The position numbers and the translations under genes were made by a program. Source: CAZMCT01 sp964564785 (GTDB lineage Bacteria > Planctomycetota > Phycisphaerae > UBA1845 > Fen-1342). Taken from it: a stretch of 64,000 nucleotides of DNA. Positions 1 to 7,360 of the stretch are shown here, in pieces. The notes beneath the pieces were generated by a model that made no database searches, had not been told where the DNA came from, and saw only the letters and a list, made by a program, of their open reading frames with translations. The DNA lies in assembly GCA_964564785.1 (NCBI GenBank), contig CAZMCT010000002.1:48787-112786 (forward strand). Direction: 5' to 3'. Position 1 is the first letter of the stretch; each line of letters starts with the position of its first letter.

Positions 1-204
1 CGCGGCCGTCGAGTTGGCTGTCACGGACTCCTGCCACAACTCGATCGCGGCCCGCAGGAACGAGCCGAAGAGGGCCGTGCTGCTGCTGATGACACCGTTC
101 TCCACCGTGGCGCGGATCGTCGGGTCACAACCGGTGATGAACACCGCCAGCAGGACGACCGCCAGCAGCCCCCAGCGTGTCCAGTGTCGCGCGTGTGCGT
201 GCAT
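1..204 (-). CDS. Lipoprotein N-terminus (partial)
   Basis: A gene begins here and runs off the left edge of the window. Its first 68 residues show a lipoprotein signal: a basic start (MHAHARHWTRW), a hydrophobic stretch and the lipobox ITGC near residue 26, so the mature protein should be lipid-anchored. GAGGAG lies six bases upstream of the ATG, which fixes the start. The visible mature part (DPTIRATVENG, then LFGSFLRAAIELWQES) is not recognised. It is the next gene on the same strand after nuoI, so it may be co-transcribed with the nuo cluster, but it is not nuoJ. Confidence 0.7.
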   Translation of the reverse strand, partial: MHAHARHWTRWGLLAVVLLAVFITGCDPTIRATVENGVISSSTALFGSFLRAAIELWQESVTANSTAA

Positions 205-420
205 GTGCGCTCCTCGTCGCATCGGCTCATCCTACGCGGCCGCCGGGTGTCCGGCCAGCGGTTCCGGGTACCTCCCGCTGCCGACTTGTACACGGGTGGA
301 CGGGACCGGATGCGGCGGATGTCCGCGTCGGCGGCAGCAAACTATGCGCTTCGGTCCGCTGCGGAGCGAACCAGGCGCGGGGCCGCCCGGAGGCGGACCG
401 AGAATGACGGGCCGCCGCGG

Positions 421-1011
421 TCAGATTTTCGGTTCGACGTTGGGCCGGCCGGCGTCGCGAGGCTGGCCGCCCGTGAGGCCGTAGTCGGTGATCGGGGGGT
501 TGCGGCGCGGCTTGCGGTCCTTGGTCTCGTCATACACGCGGAGGAGCTTCTCTTTGTCGAAGATCATCTCCTCGCGGGTGCGGGCGACCAGCTCGTAGTG
601 GGGGGTGAGCTCGATCGCGTCGACGGGACAGGCCTCCTCGCACATGCCGCAGTAGATGCAGCGCAACTCGTCGATGTCGAACTTGACCGGGTACTTTTCG
701 CGGTCCGGCCAGGGGCTTTCGCCGGCCTCGATGTGGATGCAGCGGGCGGGGCAGGCCGTGCTGCACATGAAGCAGGCCACGCAGGCCACGCGGCCGTCCG
801 GATCGCGGTTGAGGCGGTGCACGCCGCGGTAGTTGGTCACGCGCAGGGGACGCTGCTCGTCGGGGTACTGAGTGACGACCTCCTCGCGACGCCGCACGTT
901 GAACATGTGCTGCAAGGTGGTCTTCATGCCGTCGAGGATCTGTGGCAGGTAGAGCCGCTCGGCGGGCGTCAGTTGGGGTTCGCGGATTAGCAGAATATCT
1001 TCGTCACGCAT
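421..1011 (-). CDS. nuoI: NADH-quinone oxidoreductase subunit I
   Basis: This is the ferredoxin-like subunit of complex I, carrying electrons through two [4Fe-4S] clusters (N6a, N6b) towards NuoB. Both Cys motifs are complete: C77-C80-C83-C87 (CVACFMCSTACP) and C118-C121-C124-C128 (CIYCGMCEEACP). The length of 196 residues is normal. The C-terminal tail (DRKPRRNPPITDYG and onward) is Pro/Arg-rich and not conserved. No strong Shine-Dalgarno precedes the ATG. It is the last nuo gene visible; the usual partner nuoJ does not follow. Confidence 0.96.
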   Translation of the reverse strand: MRDEDILLIREPQLTPAERLYLPQILDGMKTTLQHMFNVRRREEVVTQYPDEQRPLRVTNYRGVHRLNRDPDGRVACVACFMCSTACPARCIHIEAGESPWPDREKYPVKFDIDELRCIYCGMCEEACPVDAIELTPHYELVARTREEMIFDKEKLLRVYDETKDRKPRRNPPITDYGLTGGQPRDAGRPNVEPKI

Positions 1012-1039
1012 ACGAGTATTGTAGCTGTCAGCTCCTCGC

Positions 1040-1182
1040 TGTCATGCCGAAGAGCGCAGCGACGACGCATCTGGCCACGCATGGCACCGGATCACACTTG
1101 CGTATCATCCGGGGACCGAGGTTCCGCCCTCCGCGGCCGGATTCTTCGTCGATCGTCTGCGGCGATCTCGCTCGGAATGACG
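1040..1182. repeat. Dispersed inverted-end element, copy A
   Basis: About 143 bp, starting TGTCATGCCGA and ending CTCGGAATGACG. It lies in the nuoH-nuoI gap. It shares ends, length and internal arm (ATTCTTCG) with copies at 2539, 8721 and 30646. It has no coding content and looks like a MITE- or REP-type element. Confidence 0.65.
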
Positions 1183-1226
1183 TGTCTCTGGGCTGCTCGG
1201 TCTGCCGTAACACGTCAGACCCCTGT

Positions 1227-2519
1227 TCACGCCACCTGCACCGGCGGAAGGTCCTCCTGGCGGCCGGTGACCGGGCGGCGGCTGCGGGCGGCGAGCGCGA
1301 GCAGGACGGCCAGCACGAGCACGTTCAGGCCGAGATTGGCCCACCAGGCCCGGTGCAGGCCGGCCGCGGCCAGCAGGGCCGTGCCGGTCACGAGCCCGAT
1401 GCCGGCGGGGACCAGACCCTGCCAGGCCAGCCGCATGAGCTGGTCGAAGCGGAAGCGCGGCAGCGTCCAGCGGACCCACATGAAGACCCAGATGAAGAGC
1501 ACGACCTTGGCGAGATAGACGCCGAGCCGCAGCAGCATGGCCCACCAGGCGGTGTTCTCCGCGCTCGGCAGCCCCCACAGGTGCCAGCCGCCGAAGAACA
1601 GCGCCACCATGACCGCGCTGCCGGTGATCATGTGGGCGTACTCGGCCAGGAAGAACATCGCGAACTTCATGGCGCTGTACTCGGTGTGGAAGCCGCCCAC
1701 CAGCTCCTGCTCGGCCTCGGCCAGGTCGAACGGGGCGCGGTTGGTCTCCGCGAAACTGCTGACCAGAAACAGGAAGAACGGCAGCGGCTGAAACAGGATG
1801 TACCACAGGCCGGTCTCGGCCTGCTGGCGGACGATTTCTTCCAGCCGTAGCGAGCCGGCCACGAGCAGGATGCACAGCAGCGCCAGGCCCATCGGCAGCT
1901 CGTAGCTGATCATCTGGGCGGTGGCCCGGATGCCGCCGTAGAAGGAGTACTTGTTGTTGCTGGCGTAGCCGGCCAGCACGATGCCGTAGACCCCCAGTGA
2001 CGCGACCGCGAGGATGTACAGGACACCGATGTCCACGCTGGCGACCTGCGTGCGGACCGTCACGCCGGGCGCCCAGGGCCAGGCGACATTGCCCGCCCAG
2101 GGGATGATCGCGAAGCCGATCAGCGCAATCAGCAGCGAGATCGAGGGGGCCAGGAAGAACAGCGGTTTGTCCACGTTCCGCGGGACGATGTCCTCTTTCA
2201 GCAGGAATTTCACACCGTCCGCGATCGGCTGGAGCAGCCCCCAGAAACCGACGCGGTTCGGCCCGAAGCGGTCCTGCGTCCAGCCCGCGACCTTGCGCTC
2301 GCCCAGGATGCAGACCGCGGTCGCGTTCAGGATCAGAAACAGCATCACGCCCATGACGACGATGGGGAACCAGAACGGGTCGGCCAGCAGGTCGCGGTAT
2401 AGCGGAAACGCCAGCCACAGGCCCAATCCGGTCAGCAGGGCGAACACCGCGCCGGCGCCGAAGATGACCAGCGGGTTGCGCAGCGTGCGTTCGATGCGGG
2501 CTACGGTGGGGTCGGTCAT
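1227..2519 (-). CDS. nuoH: NADH-quinone oxidoreductase subunit H
   Basis: This is the membrane subunit of complex I that forms the quinone-binding chamber with NuoB and NuoD. At 430 residues it is slightly longer than usual, and about eight to nine hydrophobic segments can be read. The family signatures GERKVAGWTQDRFGPNRVG (about residues 73-91) and FAETNRAPFDLAEAEQELV (about 255-275) are intact, including the acidic residues of the quinone-proton coupling loop. The Arg-rich C-terminus (AARSRRPVTGRQED) is extra. Its 5' leader carries dispersed element copy B and its 3' spacer carries copy A. Confidence 0.96.
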   Translation of the reverse strand: MTDPTVARIERTLRNPLVIFGAGAVFALLTGLGLWLAFPLYRDLLADPFWFPIVVMGVMLFLILNATAVCILGERKVAGWTQDRFGPNRVGFWGLLQPIADGVKFLLKEDIVPRNVDKPLFFLAPSISLLIALIGFAIIPWAGNVAWPWAPGVTVRTQVASVDIGVLYILAVASLGVYGIVLAGYASNNKYSFYGGIRATAQMISYELPMGLALLCILLVAGSLRLEEIVRQQAETGLWYILFQPLPFFLFLVSSFAETNRAPFDLAEAEQELVGGFHTEYSAMKFAMFFLAEYAHMITGSAVMVALFFGGWHLWGLPSAENTAWWAMLLRLGVYLAKVVLFIWVFMWVRWTLPRFRFDQLMRLAWQGLVPAGIGLVTGTALLAAAGLHRAWWANLGLNVLVLAVLLALAARSRRPVTGRQEDLPPVQVA

Positions 2520-2538
2520 GAAGCAACTCTCTTCGCGG

Positions 2539-2682
2539 TGTCATTCCGAGCGAGGTCGCCGCGGCGACCGACGATGAATCTGGCACGGCGCGCGCACAAC
2601 CCCGTCGGAGCGGATGCTCCGCAGACGTACGCGACCTCCACTTGCGGCCGGCTTACGCGCTGCTGCGCGGCTCGGAATGACA
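2539..2682. repeat. Dispersed inverted-end element, copy B
   Basis: 144 bp between nuoG and nuoH. The ends are TGTCATTCCGAG and CTCGGAATGACA, perfect 12-bp inverted repeats. The interior is GC-rich and includes GATGAATCTGGC, the counterpart of the CCAGATTC arm seen in copies C and D. Confidence 0.75.
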
Positions 2683-2730
2683 CGCTGCGTGCGCTGTTCG
2701 CCATGACACGGATGCTGTAGCTCTCGCGGG

Positions 2731-4458
2731 TCAATGCTGGTGCTCCGGCAGTGGTTGCGGCTCAAATACGCTCGCAAAGGCCGGCAGCTCGGCCGCCATC
2801 TCCTCACGCACCCGCCGGGCACGAAACAGCCCCGGCCGGCCGGCGAGCTCGTGGAACAGTTGTCCGTCGGGCTTCACACCTTCGAGGATCGTCCGCGCCC
2901 GCTCGAAGGGCTGGAGCAGCCCGTCGCGGTTCATGAACGTGCCTTCGCGCTCCACCCACGTCGCCCCAGGAATCTGCACGGCCGCGTGTTCATCGAGCGC
3001 CGACGGGAACAGGTCGTGCACGATCAGCGCCGGCACGCGGCCGAGCGCCGCCGCCATCTCCGGCGTGACCCAGTCTTCCGCGTACCCGCCAACGACGTAC
3101 GCCGCCCGCACGCCGCCCTCGGCTGCCCGGCCGAGGAACGTCCGCAGGTCGGCCGTCGGTCCGCCGAAATGGGTCAGCAGCGTTTCGATCCCACGGCGGT
3201 TGGGGCATTTCTCCGCGGGGATCAAGAAGCCCTTGCGCAGCGTCACATCGTCGCCCCGCACCGGCACGTGCCCCAGGACCAGCAACGCGTGCGGGTCCAG
3301 TCCGCGGATGAACTTGGCCAGCAGCCACGCCTCCTCGCAGGCCATCATCGGGCTCAGAACGGCCGCGAGCACGGGGCCGGCCTCGCCGCTGGCGGCCGCC
3401 AGTTGCCCGCGGATGAGCTCCGGCAGCCGCTCCCAGCTCACCGGGTGCAGCTCGGGGCTCACCGCCGAGGGCGGCGGTGCCACACCTTGTAGAACAGCCG
3501 CCCTCGGCTGTTGTGGAACAGCCGCCCTCGGCTGTTGTGGAACAGCCGCCCCCGGCTGTTGTGGAACAGCCGCCCTCGGCTGTTGTGCAGTCCGGGCCCG
3601 CGGCTCGCGTAGCCGGTCCGGACGATAGATGTGCTTCCAGAAGAAGCGCGACTCGTCGCTGATCCACCACTCGTTGACACGTTCGTTGTAGCGCGGCCGC
3701 ACGCGGTGGACGCCCTGCTCGTTGAAGTCGATCCAGATGGTCTCGCCCCGGCTGTTGGCGGGGGAAACGGACTTGGCGGACTGGAGGAGCCAGACGCGCT
3801 GGCGGAAGAGGAAATCCTTGTCGAGCAGGGCCCCGACCGGGCAGAGGTCGACGACGTTGCCCTGGACGGGGTTTTCGAGCGGCTGGCCGGGGAAAACGTC
3901 GATCTCACCCCGGCTGCCGCGGTTGACGACCGCGAGTTCGCCGGTGCCGGCGATCTCATCGCAGAAGCGGACGCAGCGGGTGCAGAGGACGCAGCGGTCC
4001 TGGTAGAGCAGGGTGTGCGAGCCGAGGTCCTTCTTGGGGTTCTTCTGCTTGTCCTCGATCATGCGCGAGGTGGCGGGACCGAATTCCTCGGTGTAGTCCT
4101 GGAGGTAGCACTCGCCGGCCTTGTCGCACACGGGGCAGTCGAGGGGGTGGTTGAGCAGGTAGTACTCGAGGGTGGATCGCTGGTTGGCGCGGACGGCGTC
4201 GGAATCGAAGCGGACCTCCAAACCGTCCTTCACGGGGGTTTGGCAGGAGGGGAACAGCTTGGGGGCCCAGACCAGCTCCTGCGTCCGCGGGTGCGGCAGC
4301 TTCATTTCCATCAGGCACAGGCGGCAACTGGCGACGATGGACAGGCCCGGGTGATAGCAATAGTGGGGCACATCCCAGCCGGCCTCGAGCGCGGCCTGGA
4401 GGACCGGGATCCCGGGGCGGCAGTCGACTGGCTTGCCGTCAATGATGATGCGGGGCAC
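2731..4458 (-). CDS. nuoG: NADH-quinone oxidoreductase subunit G, short form with in-frame repeats
   Basis: This is the large iron-sulphur subunit of complex I. The N-terminus has the [2Fe-2S] cysteines (C34, C45, C48, C72), then the H104/C108/C111/C117 site and the ferredoxin-like cysteines C156, C159, C162 and C206. Where an N7 cluster would bind, the segment reads VSPANSRGET (about residues 231-240) and lacks all cysteines. At 575 residues the protein is shorter than many NuoG, and the molybdopterin-like part is reduced. Residues about 291-322 are four copies of the octapeptide PQQPRAAV, encoded by a 24-bp tandem hairpin repeat. The start is GTG. What follows the repeat (ELHPVSWERL onward) resumes the family sequence. 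Confidence 0.93.
   Translation of the reverse strand: MPRIIIDGKPVDCRPGIPVLQAALEAGWDVPHYCYHPGLSIVASCRLCLMEMKLPHPRTQELVWAPKLFPSCQTPVKDGLEVRFDSDAVRANQRSTLEYYLLNHPLDCPVCDKAGECYLQDYTEEFGPATSRMIEDKQKNPKKDLGSHTLLYQDRCVLCTRCVRFCDEIAGTGELAVVNRGSRGEIDVFPGQPLENPVQGNVVDLCPVGALLDKDFLFRQRVWLLQSAKSVSPANSRGETIWIDFNEQGVHRVRPRYNERVNEWWISDESRFFWKHIYRPDRLREPRARTAQQPRAAVPQQPGAAVPQQPRAAVPQQPRAAVLQGVAPPPSAVSPELHPVSWERLPELIRGQLAAASGEAGPVLAAVLSPMMACEEAWLLAKFIRGLDPHALLVLGHVPVRGDDVTLRKGFLIPAEKCPNRRGIETLLTHFGGPTADLRTFLGRAAEGGVRAAYVVGGYAEDWVTPEMAAALGRVPALIVHDLFPSALDEHAAVQIPGATWVEREGTFMNRDGLLQPFERARTILEGVKPDGQLFHELAGRPGLFRARRVREEMAAELPAFASVFEPQPLPEHQH
3493..3588. repeat. Four tandem 24-bp hairpin units inside nuoG
   Basis: Each unit begins AACAGCCG and contains the perfect hairpin ACAGCCG-CCCT-CGGCTGT. 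Unit 3 has CCCC for CCCT. The unit length is a multiple of three, so copy-number change keeps the nuoG frame. The sequence just upstream (about 3467-3489) matches the repeat at 63794. Confidence 0.9.
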
Positions 4459-4578
4459 GGGGCTGCTCCAGATTCGATGCGGGCGAAGACGCGGTGAGCG
4501 CCGTGGGCCGCGGAGAGGACGATGGGTGGCCAGGCGTCGCGTGCGGCGCGCGCGGGTGCGGTCGATCCGCGTTCGTGG

Positions 4579-4616
4579 CCAGATTCCTCACGCCGCTGCG
4601 CGGGTTCGGAAGGACA
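4579..4616. repeat. Single arm of the dispersed inverted-end element
   Basis: CCAGATTCCTCACGCC followed by GGTTCGGAAGGACA, a decayed right arm of the family at 1040/2539/8721/30646. It lies in the 275-bp nuoF-nuoG gap. Confidence 0.4.
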
Positions 4617-4733
4617 AGTGGCGCAGCCGTTCTGGGAACGACGGCGTCGCGTGTATGCGGTTGAGCCTGCATTTCCACTTTCTCTCTGCCCTGCAACCCT
4701 TTGCGGCGCTCTGCGCCGCTGCGGTGCGCCAAC

Positions 4734-6176
4734 TCAACGCGGGTTGGTCTCCGGGTGGTAAAACGTTCCGCCGATCTTCTGCCGCGCGCGGCCCTGCACG
4801 ACCGGCAGCTCGTAGACGGCCGGGTTGACACTCTCGGCATAGACTTCGGCGGCGGCCGGCGGCTGGGCTGCGATGTGCCGCTCGAACTCGGCCCGGAACT
4901 TCTGCACCAGGGTGCGGATCGGCCAGGCCGCCCCGTCCGGCAGCCCGCAGATCGACAGCCCGGGCATCATGCCCATGTTCTGCGTCGTCTCGGCCAGCAG
5001 GTCGAGGTCGTAGCTCCGCCCCGCGCCGGCCCGGATGCGCTGCGCAACCTTGTACATCCACGTCGTGCCCTCGCGGCACTGCGTGCACTGGCCGCAGGAT
5101 TCCAGGGCGTAGAACCGCGTCACGTTGACCAGCACGTCGCGCAGGTCGGCGTCCTCGGGCACGACCACGGCCGCGGCCGTCCCCAGACCGAGCAGGTCGT
5201 AGTTCCGCGGGTCGTCGAAGTCGAGGCGACAGTCGAGCTCGTCGAAGTCCTGCCGCGGATCGGGCTGGGCGGCCGGGTTCCTCGGGAACGTGTCGCCACG
5301 CAGGGCGCCCATCGAAAGCCCGCCGGGGAAGACGCACTTGACCTTCCGGCCGTCGCGCATCCCGCCGCCGAACTCCGCGCCGTAGATCAGCTCGCGGACC
5401 GTGATGCCCAGCGGGGCCTCGTAGCAGCCCGGGCGGTTGACCGGTCCGCTGATGCAGTACAGCTTCGGCCCGCGGCTGCTGGGCGTGCCGAGCGAGTTCC
5501 ACCAATTCAGCCCGCGGGTCACGAGATGCGGCAGGCAGGCCAGCGTCTCCACGTTGTTCACTACGGTCGGCTGGCGAAAGGCGCCCTCGACCGCGGGGAA
5601 GGGGGGTTTGATCCGCGGCCAGCCGCGCTTGCCCTCCAGGCTCTCGATCAGCCCGGTCTCCTCGCCGCACACGTACGCCCCCGCCCCGCGGTGAATGTAA
5701 CATTCCAGGTCGTAGCCGCGACCCAGGATGTTCCGGCCGAAGTAGCCGGCCGCGTAAGCCTCGTCCAGCGCCCGCTGGAGCGTGTGGAACTGCTCGCAGA
5801 ACTCGCCTCGCATGTAGACGTACGCGACGGTCGTCCGCGTGGCGTACCCCGCGATCAGGATGCCCTCCAGCAGCATGTGCGGGTCGTGGTCGATCAACGT
5901 TCGGTTGGAGAACGTCGGCGGCTCCGATTCGTCCGCGTTGACGCACAAGTACGTCACCTTGCGGTCGGCCGGCAGGAACGACCATTTCATGCCGGCCGGG
6001 AAGCCGGCTCCGCCGCGGCCGCGGAGGTTGGCCTGCTTGACGAGCTCGACCAGGGCGTCGGGCGTCATGGCCAGGGCCCGCGCGGCGCCCTCGTAGCCGC
6101 CGGAGCGGCGATAGACCTCGAGCGACGTGCTGTTCGGCACGCCGACGTTTCGCATGAGTATGCGTTCGAATGACAT
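4734..6176 (-). CDS. nuoF: NADH-quinone oxidoreductase subunit F
   Basis: This is the NADH- and FMN-binding subunit of complex I, at the entry of electrons. The FMN/NADH glycine loop GRGGAGFPAG is at residues 53-62. The N3 [4Fe-4S] motif ESCGQCTQCREGT lies near residues 350-362, with the fourth Cys in GLSICGLPDG. I chose the ATG of MSFERILMRN (480 residues), because upstream codons in this frame fall in the hairpin-repeat cluster. The last 40 residues (AEVYAESVNPAVYELPVV onward) extend beyond the usual family end. Next to nuoE upstream and nuoG downstream. Confidence 0.96.
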   Translation of the reverse strand: MSFERILMRNVGVPNSTSLEVYRRSGGYEGAARALAMTPDALVELVKQANLRGRGGAGFPAGMKWSFLPADRKVTYLCVNADESEPPTFSNRTLIDHDPHMLLEGILIAGYATRTTVAYVYMRGEFCEQFHTLQRALDEAYAAGYFGRNILGRGYDLECYIHRGAGAYVCGEETGLIESLEGKRGWPRIKPPFPAVEGAFRQPTVVNNVETLACLPHLVTRGLNWWNSLGTPSSRGPKLYCISGPVNRPGCYEAPLGITVRELIYGAEFGGGMRDGRKVKCVFPGGLSMGALRGDTFPRNPAAQPDPRQDFDELDCRLDFDDPRNYDLLGLGTAAAVVVPEDADLRDVLVNVTRFYALESCGQCTQCREGTTWMYKVAQRIRAGAGRSYDLDLLAETTQNMGMMPGLSICGLPDGAAWPIRTLVQKFRAEFERHIAAQPPAAAEVYAESVNPAVYELPVVQGRARQKIGGTFYHPETNPR

Positions 6177-6180
6177 ATCA

Positions 6181-6386
6181 GTTGCGCCGGACCTCCCCGT
6201 CCGGAGATGCATCGCCGGACGGTGGCGAATTGTAGCGCCGGAGTTCCAACTCCGGCTATTCCGCGGCACGTACTTCCGGCGCGCCGTCAACCATGTGCCG
6301 ATCCTCAGGCCCGGCCGCCGGACTCGGAGGTCCGGCGCGACGTTCCCGGCGCCGGACTCGAATGTTCGGCGCGACAAGGTGCGTCG
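6181..6386. repeat. Cluster of GCGCCGGA-type hairpins between nuoE and nuoF
   Basis: A run of short imperfect palindromes of one type: GCCGGAC-CTCCCC-GTCCGG, GCCGGAG-TTCCAA-CTCCGGC, GCCGGAC-TCGGAG-GTCCGGC and GCGCCGGACTCGAATGTTCG. The cluster fills the nuoE-nuoF gap and runs into the 3' end of nuoE, where it is translated. Confidence 0.75.
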
Positions 6387-6940
6387 TAGAGCTCACTCCG
6401 CGGCATCGGCACCCGGTCGGCGTCGGGGTCGGCCAGGATCTGGTCCAGGTCCTCGACCCGCACGCACTTGTACAGACGCTCGTTGACGAGCATGCACGGG
6501 GCGTGCTCGCACGCGGCCAGGCATTCTTCCGTCATCAGCGACCATTGCCCGTCGGGCGTGGTCTCGTGCTCGCCGATGCCCAGCTTCGCCCGCAGGGCGT
6601 CGAGCACGGCCCCGCCGCCCATCAGCTCGCATGACAGGGAGCGGCACAACACAATCGTCTTGCGGCCCTTCGGGTGCGTCCAGAAATGCGTGTAAAACGT
6701 GACCACGTCCATGACGGCCGCGGGCGGCAGCTCGAGCAACTCCGCGACCTGCCGCATGGCCCGCAGCGAGACGTAGCCCAGTTCGTCCTGGGCCAGGTGC
6801 AGCGCCGGCAGCAACACCGCGCGCTTCGTCGGATAGCGCGGGAAGAACGAGCGGATCTTCTCCAGCGTGGCCGCGCTCAGCCCCGGGCCGAGCTTGTCCG
6901 GATCCACCGTCTTGCGATCGATCGTTCGCCAGGCCAACAC
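6305..6940 (-). CDS. nuoE: NADH-quinone oxidoreductase subunit E
   Basis: This is the 24-kDa-type [2Fe-2S] subunit (cluster N1a) that pairs with NuoF. Cluster cysteines are seen in VLCRSLSCELMG and ECLAACEHAPC, and the VTFYTHFWTHPKG segment is typical. I chose the GTG at 6940, with GAAGGAG just upstream; TTG at 6937 gives better spacing and is possible. A longer GTG start at 7000 would overlap the remnant gene. The conserved part ends at about SELYDAP. The remaining 23 residues (CRAEHSSPAPGTSRRTSES and onward) are encoded by hairpin repeats of the cluster at 6181-6386. Confidence 0.93.
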   Translation of the reverse strand: MLAWRTIDRKTVDPDKLGPGLSAATLEKIRSFFPRYPTKRAVLLPALHLAQDELGYVSLRAMRQVAELLELPPAAVMDVVTFYTHFWTHPKGRKTIVLCRSLSCELMGGGAVLDALRAKLGIGEHETTPDGQWSLMTEECLAACEHAPCMLVNERLYKCVRVEDLDQILADPDADRVPMPRSELYDAPCRAEHSSPAPGTSRRTSESGGRA

Positions 6941-6961
6941 ACGCTCCTTCTCAGAATGACG
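6941..6961 (-). promoter_or_regulatory. nuoE ribosome binding site within a repeat arm
   Basis: On the minus strand the sequence reads GTCATTCTGAGAAGGAGCG just before the start codon. It matches the left arm of the dispersed element (GTCATTCCGAGGAGCG in copy D), so GAAGGAG (6944-6950) appears to come from a repeat fragment. Confidence 0.5.
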
Positions 6962-7250
6962 GTGGTTCCGACTCCCACTCCATGGTGTCGCGAACCTCAC
7001 GCAGCCGTTGCCGCCGCTCCTCGGGCAGGCGCCGCACGAGCCGTGCGTCGATCAGCCTCAGTCGCAGCAGGTCCGCGCGGCGCATCAGGAGGTCGACGTC
7101 TCTCGGGGCCCGCACGGCCCCCGCGTCGCGTTGCGCTACCCACGTCGCGACCGCATTTCCGCCGATGACCGCGCACGGCACACCCGCCGCCTCGAGCGCG
7201 GCCGTCGGCGCCTCGGGGTGGAGGTCCGTGGGTGACGCATCCGTGTGGAC
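6951..7250 (-). pseudogene. Nucleotidyltransferase-fold gene remnant with internal deletion
   Basis: The frame contains ALEAAGVPCAVIGGNAVA followed by RDVDLLMRRADL, the start of a nucleotidyltransferase-fold protein family (AbiEii/MNT-like) common in planctomycetes. It jumps at once to LRLIDARLVRRLPEERRQRL, which resembles the family's extreme C-terminus (the LIDxxWxxRLPPELAxRL type). The central portion, about 100 residues or more, is missing. The frame has no good start codon. It lies between nuoD and nuoE and its stop overlaps the nuoE leader. The family assignment is from memory of the motifs. Confidence 0.6.
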
Positions 7251-7360
7251 TGCGCCCACGGCTACGGACCGGCACCCCTCCGGGGTGGTCCCGCACGGGT
7301 GCATCGGGCGCGCGACGGCCCCGCGCCGCCGCTTCGGGCTCCGAGGTTGCGCCACGCGCT

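Noticed and set aside
3493..3588. CRISPR-like array in nuoG
   Set aside because: The 24-bp units are directly tandem with no spacers and lie inside a coding frame.
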